DNA of 64,000 nt from Diphasiastrum complanatum (lineage: Eukaryota; Streptophyta; Lycopodiopsida; Lycopodiales; Lycopodiaceae). Within the stretch, counting starts at the first letter, position 1, and the number at the start of each line of letters is the position of its first letter. Below the pieces are notes generated by a model. That model saw only the letters and a program-made list of their open reading frames with translations, searched no databases and was not told where the DNA came from. The DNA lies in assembly GCA_029204225.1 (NCBI GenBank), contig CM055112.1, positions 21,454,578 to 21,518,577 of the forward strand, given 5' to 3'. The position numbers and the translations under genes are program-made. Shown piece after piece: positions 60,535-64,000 of this stretch.

Positions 60535-62542
60535 TTAACGGAAGCTATTCCAACCTGCAAAGAGAAGAGATAGCAGATCACAGGCCCTTCGATGAAGATC
60601 CTACAACCTGCAAAGAAAAAACACAACAAGAAATTCTAAGACCCAAACAACCTGAAAAGAAACCAAAAAGAAAAAAACACTTCCCAATTTCCCAATTACT
60701 CAGGAAAGCACTCTAATACCAAGTTATAGATTGAATCACAAATTTTGACATCAATGAAGCATATAGATCAGGACTAATCCCTACAAGAATAGCATAGATG
60801 CATCATATAGATCCAACCATAGCCCTACAAGCCATGGATAGCTTATGCCTAATTAGGACTAAGAGAGTAATCAATACGATAAGCTAAGTAATGAATAACA
60901 ATGTGTCGTACTTATACCCACAAAGAAGCCCTAAAGGAAGCTTCTAGAGGATAAGGTTACTGAAGCTAAGCTATCATGGGTCCCTAGGTCCCATAACGAC
61001 ATGCCCTTAATGGTAATGGCCTAGTACCTAAGGGTATACTAGTTAGGGGCTATATACCCAGTACATAACTTCCTCCTGTGCCCAATCCTTACATCCGGGA
61101 TGCAATTTTCTTCACTGATGAATTCTGGACCCTCTTTCCATTGGATGTAGCTATCTAGGGAAAAAGGCCTCATGAGGAAAGCTTGTTCATTGATCGCTAA
61201 TGAACCTTGTGGTGGCTTAATGTACTCAAAACACGGGATAATATATATGTTTTCAATAATTCATACATTCACTTATGTAAATAGGTGTCACTTCTTTGCT
61301 TTTAACCCCCTCCTCAAGCATCACTGTTGATTGCATTTCTAATAAATTTTTTTTGTAGGTTTATGGGTACCTTGAACCTTTTGGCATCGTTGACATGTGA
61401 AGTCATCAAAACTAGGGTAGGTGCACCTGGTGAAGAACGAATTTGGATCGAGGAGGCTTTGGACATGCTGTTGGACATATGGACTGTGCTTTTGCAGGTA
61501 AGGTTTGATCTGTTTGCCGTCTCTGTTCTTCTTCCATGCTTGCCAGTAATCCTGTATGCATTGCGTTCATATGTTGATTAGTGAACCTATCACTACATGG
61601 TCTTGGTTGGATTTTAAAACTGACAAAAAGCTTTATCATAGAGGAGAATAGCTTCGAGTTAGGCCAGAAACATCCTGATGCTTTTCTTTTCAAACGTTTT
61701 CATTTGGAATTGGCTAAGATTTTTAAATATATGGAGAATCCATAAAGATGGATGATCATTGTAGATGGAATGGCTTAAGTGTTCTCATTGCAGAATAATT
61801 GATGTCCGATTGCTGATGACAAAAAAGCTCTTCTTTGCATTACCTTTTTTTTTTTCATGGAGTCATGCTAACAGATATAGTAAAGGTAATGCAAAGTATG
61901 GTGCATTGACATTTATTTATGTCCAGCCTGCAGATTTTAGCAAAAGGCTACCTTTGTCTTCTAGTGGAGCTGATGCTGCTGCAGCTGTTTTTCAAACTTA
62001 TGTAGAGTTTGAGCTAAGAGGTGAAATTTGTTACTTGTCTGGTAATTGTAGAAGTAACTAAACAGTGAACAAAGAAAGTCTCTTGCTTTATGAAGCTGAA
62101 AGGAACAAATGATTTTGTTTCACTTAAAAGTATGAATTTTGAATCTGGGAAACTACTCATCGTGTTTTGCGGTATGCAGTTGCCATGGCATCTGCACATG
62201 ATGAAGATGACGCCAGAGAAGAAACTCTTGCTGGTATTGAAGGTAAATGGTTTCAACAAAATGACCCTTTTTAAAACCTAAATTCACGTTCTTGTTAATT
62301 ATGTGTCTGGGAACCAAGAGATGCTTCAGGTCACTTGTGCCTCATATTGAGGATTTATATCCTTATTTTTGTTTGGTAAAGATTGTAGCACCACTTGATT
62401 CCTAAATGACTGGATGGAGTCACTGTGTTCAGCTAGAGATGAGCGATTGAGTGCTATTGCACTTGTAGCTCGTGCTGCTCCAGCTGTAACGGTACCCTTA
62501 CTGGCTGCACTGTTGTCTGAACGATGTGCAAAGTTAGCCCAG
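29255..62542 (+). CDS. XPO4: Exportin-4 (importin-beta family), 5' half of gene, 14 exons seen
   Basis: Nuclear export receptor of the karyopherin/importin-beta family; animal XPO4 carries eIF5A and Smad3 out of the nucleus with RanGTP. Exons seen: 29255-29362, 41137-41245, 43563-43661, 44465-44507, 50692-50763, 51034-51129, 51317-51583, 51862-52045, 54970-55081, 55258-55347, 61359-61497, 61927-62020, 62180-62242, 62433-62542. All have GT/AG borders, and phases agree from the second visible exon onward. Together they encode about 528 residues matching plant exportin-4 in order: [96 protein letters not shown]. One exon is missing between the first two: exon 1 ends in phase 0 and the next starts with two bases of a split codon. 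About half the usual length (~1,100 aa) lies beyond the window. Confidence 0.93.
29457..29540. repeat. (GT)n(GA)n compound microsatellite in XPO4 intron 1
   Basis: About 22 bp of GT followed by about 60 bp of GA, some 95 bp downstream of the exon 1 donor. Confidence 0.96.
29541..31298. other. XPO4 intron 1 sequence, no gene seen
   Basis: AT-rich. The minus-strand ORF at 30,096-30,392 (98 codons) has no domain I recognise. I searched this stretch by eye for the missing XPO4 exon and did not find it. Confidence 0.4.
31299..31490 (-). pseudogene. LINE reverse transcriptase fragment
   Basis: The minus-strand reading includes [37 protein letters not shown] and MIGH. This corresponds to the first RT blocks of non-LTR elements (W....I.PI.K.GD...P.NYR.I...). 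Only about 60 residues survive. The order of this N-terminal RT piece relative to the C-terminal piece at 37.3-38.1 kb is wrong for a single interrupted minus-strand element, so it is probably a separate copy. Confidence 0.72.
31640..31955 (+). mobile_element. LTR-like remnant with TATA motif
   Basis: Sequence from AAGCTTCCTTTTAGGGCTTC through GGCTATAAGTAGGG to the TCTCTTTAGTCTCCT region closely resembles, in the same order, the minus-strand LTR-like sequence at 60,725-61,070. A TATA box followed by this start-site-like segment suggests an LTR of a third family. It is cut at 31,955 by the tRNA-bearing LTR. Confidence 0.5.
31956..32094 (+). mobile_element. TRIM-like LTR with tRNA-like insert, 5' copy (139 bp)
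   Basis: Starts TGTTGGAATATC and ends TTATGGAAACA. It is followed at once by TGGTATTAGTGCT, a mutated primer binding site. It matches 37,166-37,309 almost base for base except for a 5-bp deletion near its end. It is the left border of the composite that carries the plus-strand copia element. No target duplication is visible: the left flank is TGCTT and the flank after the right copy is CATGA. Confidence 0.8.
31998..32070 (+). other. tRNA-like cloverleaf inside the LTR (5' copy)
   Basis: 73 nt that fold as a tRNA. The acceptor stem is GGGCGGA/TCTGTCC, the D arm is GCTC-AGTGGTA-GAGC and the T arm is CTGGG-TTCGAAT-CTTAG. Internal Pol III A and B boxes are present (TAGCTCAGTGG, GGTTCGAATC). The anticodon arm is weak and lacks T33, so it is probably not a working tRNA. 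The D arm and following bases resemble plant tRNA-Cys. Confidence 0.65.
32095..32553 (+). other. Leader of the plus-strand copia element
   Basis: It starts with the mutated primer binding site TGGTATTAGTGCT. Like the leader at 27.0-27.6 kb it is studded with GGCGCCC/GGAGGGCGCC motifs (near 32,135, 32,245, 32,350 and 32,435). The gag N-terminus seen in the minus-strand relative is missing, so leader joins gag at about residue 80 of the expected protein. Short ORFs (32,180-32,572) are not conserved. Confidence 0.6.
32515..36559 (+). pseudogene. Ty1/copia gag-pol, plus strand, RT catalytic box deleted
   Basis: Gag and protease occupy up to 33,723, with the knuckle [14 protein letters not shown] and the protease site [13 protein letters not shown], where Asn replaces the catalytic Asp. 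33,723-33,927 is a broken gag-pre-integrase and integrase finger. 33,928-34,194 and 34,231-35,421 carry the integrase core ([27 protein letters not shown]) and the first half of the RT. 35,437-35,847 and 35,726-36,559 complete RT and RNase H ([21 protein letters not shown]). The YVDDI box is reduced to YV, losing both metal-binding Asp. Stops occur at about 33,721, 34,194 and 35,419. Same family as the minus-strand element at 22.9-27.0 kb. Confidence 0.93.
36589..36596 (+). promoter_or_regulatory. Polypurine tract of the plus-strand copia element
   Basis: AAGGAGGG immediately before the LTR start TGTTAAAAATAAATG, matching the tract of the minus-strand relative. Confidence 0.85.
36597..37049 (+). 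mobile_element. 3' LTR of the plus-strand copia element (453 bp)
   Basis: Starts TGTTAAAAATAAATG after the polypurine tract and ends TTTCCTACA. Its first part is clearly related to the LTR at 22,488-22,871. It is followed directly by TGGTATCAGAGCC, as a 5' LTR would be. No matching copia 5' LTR exists upstream of 32,095, where a different LTR sits instead. Confidence 0.88.
37050..37165 (+). mobile_element. Internal region of a TRIM-like element (PBS to PPT, 116 bp)
   Basis: Opens with a perfect primer binding site TGGTATCAGAGCC and closes with the polypurine run GAGGGGGGG directly before TGTTGGAATATC. There is no coding capacity. With ~140-bp LTRs this would make a complete element of about 400 bp, the size of plant TRIM elements. 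Confidence 0.75.
37166..37309 (+). mobile_element. TRIM-like LTR with tRNA-like insert, 3' copy (144 bp)
   Basis: Starts TGTTGGAATATC after the polypurine tract and ends GGATTTCTAACA, with TGTTGGAA and TTCTAACA forming imperfect inverted ends. It is nearly identical to 31,956-32,094. It is inserted in the LINE at 37,310-38,129, whose ORF runs into it. Confidence 0.82.
37208..37280 (+). other. tRNA-like cloverleaf inside the LTR (3' copy)
   Basis: Same 73-nt tRNA-like fold as in the 5' copy, here with a better T stem (CTGGG/CCTAG) and the intact B box GGTTCGAATCC. The anticodon arm is imperfect. Conservation of the fold in both LTR copies is expected because the two LTRs are copied from one template. 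Confidence 0.66.
37310..38129 (-). pseudogene. LINE reverse transcriptase, C-terminal part
   Basis: Minus-strand ORF with the non-LTR RT blocks [21 protein letters not shown] and [11 protein letters not shown] (catalytic YADD). The thumb region follows ([16 protein letters not shown]), then a His/Cys-poor tail. Upstream it is truncated next to the (GA)n at 38,156, so the start of the RT and the endonuclease are missing. Downstream it is cut by the tRNA-bearing LTR. Confidence 0.92.
38156..38241. repeat. (GA)n microsatellite
   Basis: Uninterrupted GA run of about 86 bp about 25 bp upstream of the truncated LINE RT. Confidence 0.97.
38419..38690. repeat. Compound (GT)n/(GA)n microsatellite
   Basis: Alternating GT blocks with GAGATT and GAGTGA spacers surround a pure GA run at about 38,581-38,644. 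A short GCGTGCGTGCACGCGCGCG section near 38,475 is alternating purine-pyrimidine. Confidence 0.95.
38880..38933. repeat. (GA)n microsatellite
   Basis: GA run of about 54 bp preceded by TTAGG-rich degenerate sequence (38,760-38,830). Confidence 0.96.
39115..39360 (-). other. Short ORF with two PIP-box-like motifs, possibly LINE-derived
   Basis: 81-codon minus-strand ORF containing QSHITHFF (fits the PCNA-binding QxxIxxFF pattern) and SHHITQFF near its end, separated by a basic, Pro/Arg-rich stretch. It lies upstream, in element orientation, of the LINE RT piece at 37.3-38.1 kb. LINE ORF2 proteins are known to bind PCNA between endonuclease and RT. The ORF is short and may be chance. Confidence 0.25.
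40190..40460 (+). pseudogene. Degenerate C-terminal tail of an RT-bearing element
   Basis: The plus strand reads [20 protein letters not shown], then [13 protein letters not shown]. This resembles a motif (pattern SNIP...YGV..SQL.RF.R.C) that I recall from the C-terminus of some eukaryotic RT-type ORFs. Stops follow, with weaker similarity onward ([16 protein letters not shown]). I cannot name the family with confidence. Confidence 0.35.
41137..41245 (+). CDS. XPO4: XPO4 exon ([15 protein letters not shown])
   Basis: The acceptor TTTTTTCCACAG is clear and the donor is GTACGT. It encodes the [21 protein letters not shown] helix pair typical of the family. It begins with the last two bases of a split codon and ends with the first two of the next. 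Confidence 0.92.
43563..43661 (+). CDS. XPO4: XPO4 exon ([18 protein letters not shown])
   Basis: Bounded by TTGCAG and GTACTG. It continues the previous exon in phase and encodes the highly conserved YVQ.KV..VAA.L.KRGW block. Confidence 0.92.
44465..44507 (+). CDS. XPO4: XPO4 micro-exon ([14 protein letters not shown])
   Basis: Only 43 bp. It completes the Trp codon left open by the previous exon and encodes [14 protein letters not shown], matching the conserved EKEAFF segment. The acceptor is GTGCAG and the donor is GTTTTA. It is too short for an ORF search. Confidence 0.88.
44771..44783 (-). promoter_or_regulatory. Primer-binding-site-like sequence next to an 815-bp LTR
   Basis: On the minus strand TTTGGTATCAAAGC follows the LTR end CCAACA. 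It differs from the common TGGTATCAGAGC by one base. Confidence 0.65.
44784..45598 (-). mobile_element. Copia-type LTR (815 bp) in an XPO4 intron
   Basis: On the minus strand it starts TGTTGTGGAGC at 45,598 after a purine tract (AAAAGGAG, 45,599-45,607) and ends TTTCCAACA at 44,784 next to a primer-binding-site-like sequence. The RNase H remnant at 46,134-46,361 lies upstream in the same orientation, so this is plausibly its 3' LTR. A primer binding site downstream of a 3' LTR is unexpected. Confidence 0.6.
46134..46361 (-). pseudogene. Ty1/copia RNase H remnant
   Basis: Minus-strand ORF with [18 protein letters not shown], corresponding to the copia RNase H motif (SKKQP.V..SS.EAEY.A). It is diverged, which implies age. 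It lies about 0.5 kb upstream, in element orientation, of the LTR at 44,784-45,598. Confidence 0.7.
47635..47740 (+). pseudogene. Ty1/copia RNase H fragment
   Basis: The plus strand reads [20 protein letters not shown] followed by WEKV, equivalent to the ARNP(V/I)[17 protein letters not shown] segment of the two larger copia elements. About 100 bp only. Confidence 0.7.
48660..49296. repeat. Tandem repeat, three units of about 209 bp
   Basis: The phrase GCTTTGAACATCACCACATG recurs at about 48,754, 48,963 and 49,172, and GATGAGTTG(A/G)AAGGCAGTAA at 48,667, 48,887 and 49,096. Units two and three are nearly identical over their whole length, while the first is more diverged at its start. Lies in the 6.2-kb XPO4 intron. 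Confidence 0.9.
49770..50120. repeat. Palindromic block with an internal 95-bp tandem duplication
   Basis: The left side has GTGACCCCC...GGGGGTCAC and CGATTCGTGATTCGG. The right side has CGCGATTTGCTGAACCGAATCGCGAATTGCGATTC. Between them a segment starting GGTAGTTTCAGCCTACTTTC is repeated at 49,874 and 49,969. The inverted ends with A/T-rich inner borders could mark a small DNA transposon, but no target duplication was identified. Confidence 0.5.
50692..50763 (+). CDS. XPO4: XPO4 exon ([10 protein letters not shown]...ISFLESL)
   Basis: 72 bp, phase 0 to phase 0, acceptor TTGTACAG and donor GTATGC. ISFLESL matches the family's (I/G)INFLE(S/A)L. Confidence 0.9.
51034..51129 (+). CDS. XPO4: XPO4 exon ([19 protein letters not shown])
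   Basis: 96 bp, phase 0 to 0, between GGTGCAG and GTATTT. It encodes the signature [19 protein letters not shown] block of plant exportin-4. Confidence 0.95.
51317..51583 (+). CDS. XPO4: XPO4 exon (YSWAQDAA...LNWEFQ)
   Basis: 267 bp, the largest exon seen. It encodes [28 protein letters not shown] and a variable Gly/Ser-rich stretch ending in [11 protein letters not shown]. Phase 0 to 0, donor GTACTA. Confidence 0.93.
51862..52045 (+). CDS. XPO4: XPO4 exon ([10 protein letters not shown]...[10 protein letters not shown])
   Basis: 184 bp after the acceptor GGCTCAG. It encodes [23 protein letters not shown] and [18 protein letters not shown], all strongly conserved. It ends in phase 1 at GTATGG. 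Confidence 0.94.
52217..52478. repeat. Tandem duplication of about 132 bp in an XPO4 intron
   Basis: TTGATCCCAGTAGTCGTG to CCGTTGATCAACCTTATCTC occurs at 52,218-52,347 and again at 52,351-52,478 with a few substitutions and indels. The copies are close to identical, so this is a recent duplication. Confidence 0.9.
54092..54576. mobile_element. Candidate GC-rich solo LTR (485 bp)
   Basis: Starts TGTTAGAGTCC and ends TTGTGACAACA, giving TG...CA with matching terminal inverted bases. It is much GC-richer than the surrounding intron, in the same way as the chromovirus LTRs at 17-18 kb. No 5-bp target duplication (GCATA versus TATTA), so the limits are uncertain. Confidence 0.35.
54970..55081 (+). 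CDS. XPO4: XPO4 exon ([19 protein letters not shown])
   Basis: 112 bp between AATGCAG and GTAGCT. It encodes [20 protein letters not shown], matching the LL.GI..W.DPP segment. Confidence 0.92.
55258..55347 (+). CDS. XPO4: XPO4 exon ([17 protein letters not shown])
   Basis: 90 bp between TTGGCAG and GTATTT. It encodes [14 protein letters not shown] and [10 protein letters not shown] in phase with the exons on both sides. Confidence 0.94.
55652..55830 (+). mobile_element. Small copia fragment: RNase H end joined to LTR end
   Basis: About 125 bp nearly identical to the RNase H tail at 36,392-36,515 is joined directly to about 50 bp identical to the LTR end at 37,000-37,049 (to CCTACA). The ~480 bp between are missing. 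It lies at the end of the LINE ORF1-like remnant. High identity to the plus-strand copia element implies a recent origin. Confidence 0.88.
55831..56463 (-). pseudogene. LINE ORF1-like protein, C-terminal part
   Basis: On the minus strand, 56,463-56,138 continues an ORF interrupted by the hAT insertion. It encodes a Lys/Glu-rich coiled coil ([33 protein letters not shown]). After a frameshift near 56,140 it reads [17 protein letters not shown] and [20 protein letters not shown], ending at a stop near 55,838. A coiled coil, then an RRM-like RNP2 strand, then the F.S...R...LR..(A/K)KL.G..I.(I/V)..DLT pattern, is the layout of LINE ORF1 nucleic-acid-binding proteins. The N-terminal part is at 59,602-59,914. 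Confidence 0.6.
56464..56471. repeat. Left target-site duplication of the hAT element
   Basis: CACTCAGG, identical to 59,602-59,609 on the other side; 8 bp is the hAT rule. Confidence 0.95.
56472..59601 (-). mobile_element. hAT DNA transposon, nearly intact (3,130 bp)
   Basis: Terminal inverted repeats are CAAGGTTGCATTCAAACG on the left and, read inwards on the other strand, CATGGTTGCATTCAAACG on the right (17 of 18 match). They are flanked by a perfect 8-bp duplication CACTCAGG. Subterminal regions repeat TTCAAACG/CGTTTGAA many times, as hAT transposase-binding regions do. The only gene is the transposase on the minus strand. The element sits inside a LINE ORF1-like sequence within an XPO4 intron, and removing it together with one copy of the duplication restores that reading frame. 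Confidence 0.95.
56872..59040 (-). pseudogene. hAT transposase (BED finger, DUF659, hATC) with one nonsense codon
   Basis: A single minus-strand frame of about 722 codons broken only by TAG at 57,339-57,337. The N-terminal BED-type zinc finger is at about residues 10-70 (CRYC ... HLLG ... C). A DUF659-type region is at about 170-330 ([25 protein letters not shown]). The catalytic core is typical of plant hAT, with [13 protein letters not shown] and [16 protein letters not shown]. The C-terminal dimerisation domain follows the stop ([26 protein letters not shown]), then an acidic tail. The stop removes the dimerisation domain, so the copy is probably not autonomous, although readthrough or a sequencing error cannot be excluded. 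Start may be MPKRK, five codons downstream. Confidence 0.94.
59602..59609. repeat. Right target-site duplication of the hAT element
   Basis: CACTCAGG, identical to 56,464-56,471. Confidence 0.95.
59610..59914 (-). pseudogene. LINE ORF1-like protein, N-terminal part
   Basis: Minus-strand ORF from an ATG at 59,914 with a Ser-rich low-complexity region (runs of Ser and Pro over about 50 residues) and the segment ESYLASNLS at the hAT junction. The frame is the same as that of 56,463-56,138 once the transposon and one duplication are taken out. Ser-rich N-termini followed by a coiled coil occur in LINE ORF1 proteins, but the family is inferred mainly from the C-terminal part. Confidence 0.5.
59914..60365. 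repeat. Cluster of three short tandem duplications upstream of the ORF1-like start
   Basis: A 38-bp unit (ACAGGTGGTACAGATTCACA...) is repeated at about 59,914 and 59,952. A 48-bp unit (GCTCAGGCTGGAGGTAG...) is repeated at about 60,077 and 60,125. A ~66-bp unit (CACAAAGAGCCA(G/A)CCAGGTTCA...) is repeated at about 60,238 and 60,304. In LINE orientation they lie in the 5' untranslated region. Confidence 0.8.
60440..60531. repeat. (GA)n microsatellite with GAGC interruption
   Basis: Two GA runs separated by (GAGC)n at about 60,475-60,490. Confidence 0.96.
60725..61070 (-). mobile_element. LTR-like sequence with TATA motif, minus strand
   Basis: On the minus strand it follows a purine run (AGGAGGAAG near 61,070). 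It contains GGGTATAAGTACGACAC and AAGCTTCCTTTAGGGCTTC, which match 31,640-31,955. It ends before TTGGTATTAGAGTGC (60,709-60,723), a degenerate primer binding site. Probably a solo or truncated LTR of the same family as the remnant at 31.7 kb. The exact ends are not certain. Confidence 0.5.
61359..61497 (+). CDS. XPO4: XPO4 exon ([15 protein letters not shown])
   Basis: 139 bp after the acceptor TTTTTTTTGTAG. It encodes [17 protein letters not shown] and [18 protein letters not shown]. It lies 6.0 kb from the previous exon across the LINE/hAT-filled intron. Confidence 0.93.
61927..62020 (+). CDS. XPO4: XPO4 exon ([10 protein letters not shown]...YVEFELR)
   Basis: 94 bp between ATGTCCAG and GTGAAA. 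It encodes a variable linker followed by [15 protein letters not shown], equivalent to the family's A.LFA.IVESELR. Confidence 0.86.
62180..62242 (+). CDS. XPO4: XPO4 exon ([15 protein letters not shown])
   Basis: 63 bp, acidic, between GTATGCAG and GTAAAT. It corresponds to the V.(S/A)ASV.(D/N)(D/E)..D segment. Phases fit on both sides. Confidence 0.86.
62433..62542 (+). CDS. XPO4: XPO4 exon ([15 protein letters not shown])
   Basis: 110 bp after GTGTTCAG, ending at CAG before GTACAA. It encodes [24 protein letters not shown] and the end SERCAKLAQ. Last exon in the window. Confidence 0.93.
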
Positions 62543-63725
62543 GTACAAATACACTTATGCATGTGGAAAGGAAGTTTCCATGTTCTGTGGATTGGATTCG
62601 TTTGTGTAGTTAAGTTACCTGTTTCATAGTTGAGATATTGATCATTCATCAATATATGAGAAACATGAGCTTTCATGTCCATTTCTTAGCAATTATGCAT
62701 ACTTTAGCATCCTTCATGAAACTGAAACTACATACTCTTTTCGGTACGTTGTCTATCTGTTGTGAGTCTCATTTGTAACTTAAGGTCTGTGCTGATAGAA
62801 TAAGTTTTGTGTTGGTTGTTGTTGTATACTTTTGTTGAGCATTGGTCATACCCAAGAGAATCTGCATTCTCTCGAAATTCAAATAGCGATTTGTGCTTGG
62901 GTGCTGATGAGACTTTAATTACTTCTCACTGGCTAAGATTTTGTGGTTTTTATGTTGTTGGTTGGATTTGGAAATTTTCGCTTTTTTAGTTGCCTATATA
63001 TCTTGTTCTAAGCACTATCTAAATGGTATTACTAGTCTTTCAGATTTGAGTTTCTGAATCTCGATACTTTCCAATCTCACAATAGACGGTTTTGTTTGAC
63101 TTCAGCCAACTTTCAAACTCTTCATTAGTTTGGTCCAAGTATTGGCCAGCCATATGTTATCCTTGACATGTTCTTTGAGGATGTGCATGCCCTGCTAACT
63201 AAATCAATTTTGTACTAATCAAAGATATCTTGCACAATATCATGATGATAGTTTCAATTTTTTCTTTTGCGTAGTGCACATTTTTAACAATCTAAAATCT
63301 TTGTCATATTTTATTTTTCTGTGTGTAGCTCTTTTCGATTCTTCACGAAGTTCTTGCATAGCTGATGTTATGAACCTAATCACAAATATTGGTATCAATG
63401 AAAGCATAAAACAACAAATAGCATTCAAAAAGCAATCTCCAACTAAGAAAAGTTGATGAATAACAATCACCCAGGCAAATCTCCCAACTAAGATCTCCAG
63501 AAAACATAGAAACTCCCCTACAACAAGCTCAGGACACCAAACTCGTATTGGCCCCTATTTATAATGAATAGGAAAGAATCCAGAAGGTAGGATCTCAAAA
63601 CCAGGGCATTTAGCCTCATCCACTGAAAGACTTGAAATAGCTTGCAAATGGCTAGTGTGAGAAATCAAATCAGAGCTATAAATAAAAAAATTGCACAAAC
63701 TCCTAAGAATGGTTTAAAGCATCAT
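62543..63725. other. XPO4 intron, no gene seen
   Basis: AT-rich sequence after the last visible exon. Short ORFs only. The next exon of XPO4 was not identified, so this intron extends at least to the window end or the next exon is too short to see. Confidence 0.4.
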
Positions 63726-64000
63726 TCATGTCATTCTAAAAAGTAGGGGGACTGTTTGTAACGATAAAACATGAAATTCATAAAGACCGATTGAGGTACA
63801 GAAAGCAGTTTTGGATTCATCACTTGGGTGGATACGAATCTGATGGTATCCGGTATGTGAATCAATCCTAGAAATGTTTTTGGCTTGACCTAACTGATTT
63901 AAATAAGACATTCATACGAGGAATTGGTAAACTAATCAGCGTCAAGAATAATGTCATAATGCTCAAGAGGAATAATGTGGAAATCAGCTTGGCTAGAAAA
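63726..64000 (-). pseudogene. Ty3/gypsy protease-RT remnant at the window edge
   Basis: On the minus strand 64,000-63,910 reads a protease-like segment (FHIIPLEHYDIILDAD, cf. the HVIPLG.YDIILGMDWL region). 63,911-63,726 reads RT (ISRIDSHTGYHQIRIHPSDE, KTAFCTSIGLYEFHVL). The sequence between protease and early RT is deleted, and stops are present. It is not the chromovirus of 18-22 kb judging by the residues. Confidence 0.72.

Noticed and set aside
60222-60716. 164-codon ORF rich in Arg and Glu
   Set aside because: Most of it is the (GA)n microsatellite read as Arg-Glu. The remainder has no recognisable similarity.
1-64000. CRISPR array, bacterial operon or ribosomal RNA genes
   Set aside because: Repeats are microsatellites, LTRs and tandem duplications without a spacer pattern. 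Spliced genes and plant retroelements show nuclear eukaryotic DNA.

Overview
This is eukaryotic nuclear DNA from a land plant. The evidence is a plant-type exportin-4 gene split by introns of up to about 12 kb, plant-style Ty1/copia and Ty3/gypsy elements (including a chromodomain chromovirus), a DUF659-type hAT transposon, LINE remnants, a degenerate TTTAGGG-like tract and many long (AG)n microsatellites. The long TE-filled introns suggest a large genome (fern, lycophyte, gymnosperm or similar), but the sequence alone does not settle the clade.

Layout. 1-14.4 kb is retroelement debris: a decayed Ty3/gypsy pol, a decayed coiled-coil ORF, twin 476-bp LTR-like repeats, a foldback, a telomere-like tract and the 5' half of a decayed copia element on the minus strand with its LTR. 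17.3-22.5 kb is a minus-strand chromovirus with two LTRs in tandem at its 3' side. 22.5-27.9 kb is a minus-strand copia element with both LTRs, bracketed by pieces of the same chromovirus family. The host gene, exportin-4 (XPO4), starts at 29,255 on the plus strand. Fourteen coding exons are visible up to 62,542 (about 528 codons, roughly the N-terminal half), and the gene runs on past the window. One small exon expected between the first and second visible exons was not found, and reading phase requires it.

The XPO4 introns hold most of the interest. Intron 1 contains a plus-strand copia element (31.9-37.3 kb) sandwiched between two ~140-bp LTRs that each carry a tRNA-like cloverleaf. The order of parts suggests a copia one-LTR circle, or a template switch, joined to a tiny TRIM-like element at the primer binding site. 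LINE reverse transcriptase fragments flank it. The intron at 55.3-61.4 kb contains a LINE ORF1-like sequence cut by an almost intact hAT element with a perfect 8-bp target duplication (56,472-59,601) and a small, recently made copia fragment.

Apart from XPO4 every protein-coding stretch recognised is of transposable-element origin, and all of them carry stops, frameshifts or deletions. The most novel-looking items are the tRNA-bearing TRIM-like LTR with its chimeric copia passenger, and the repeated arrangement in which an LTR is flanked by a polypurine tract on one side and a primer binding site on the other.
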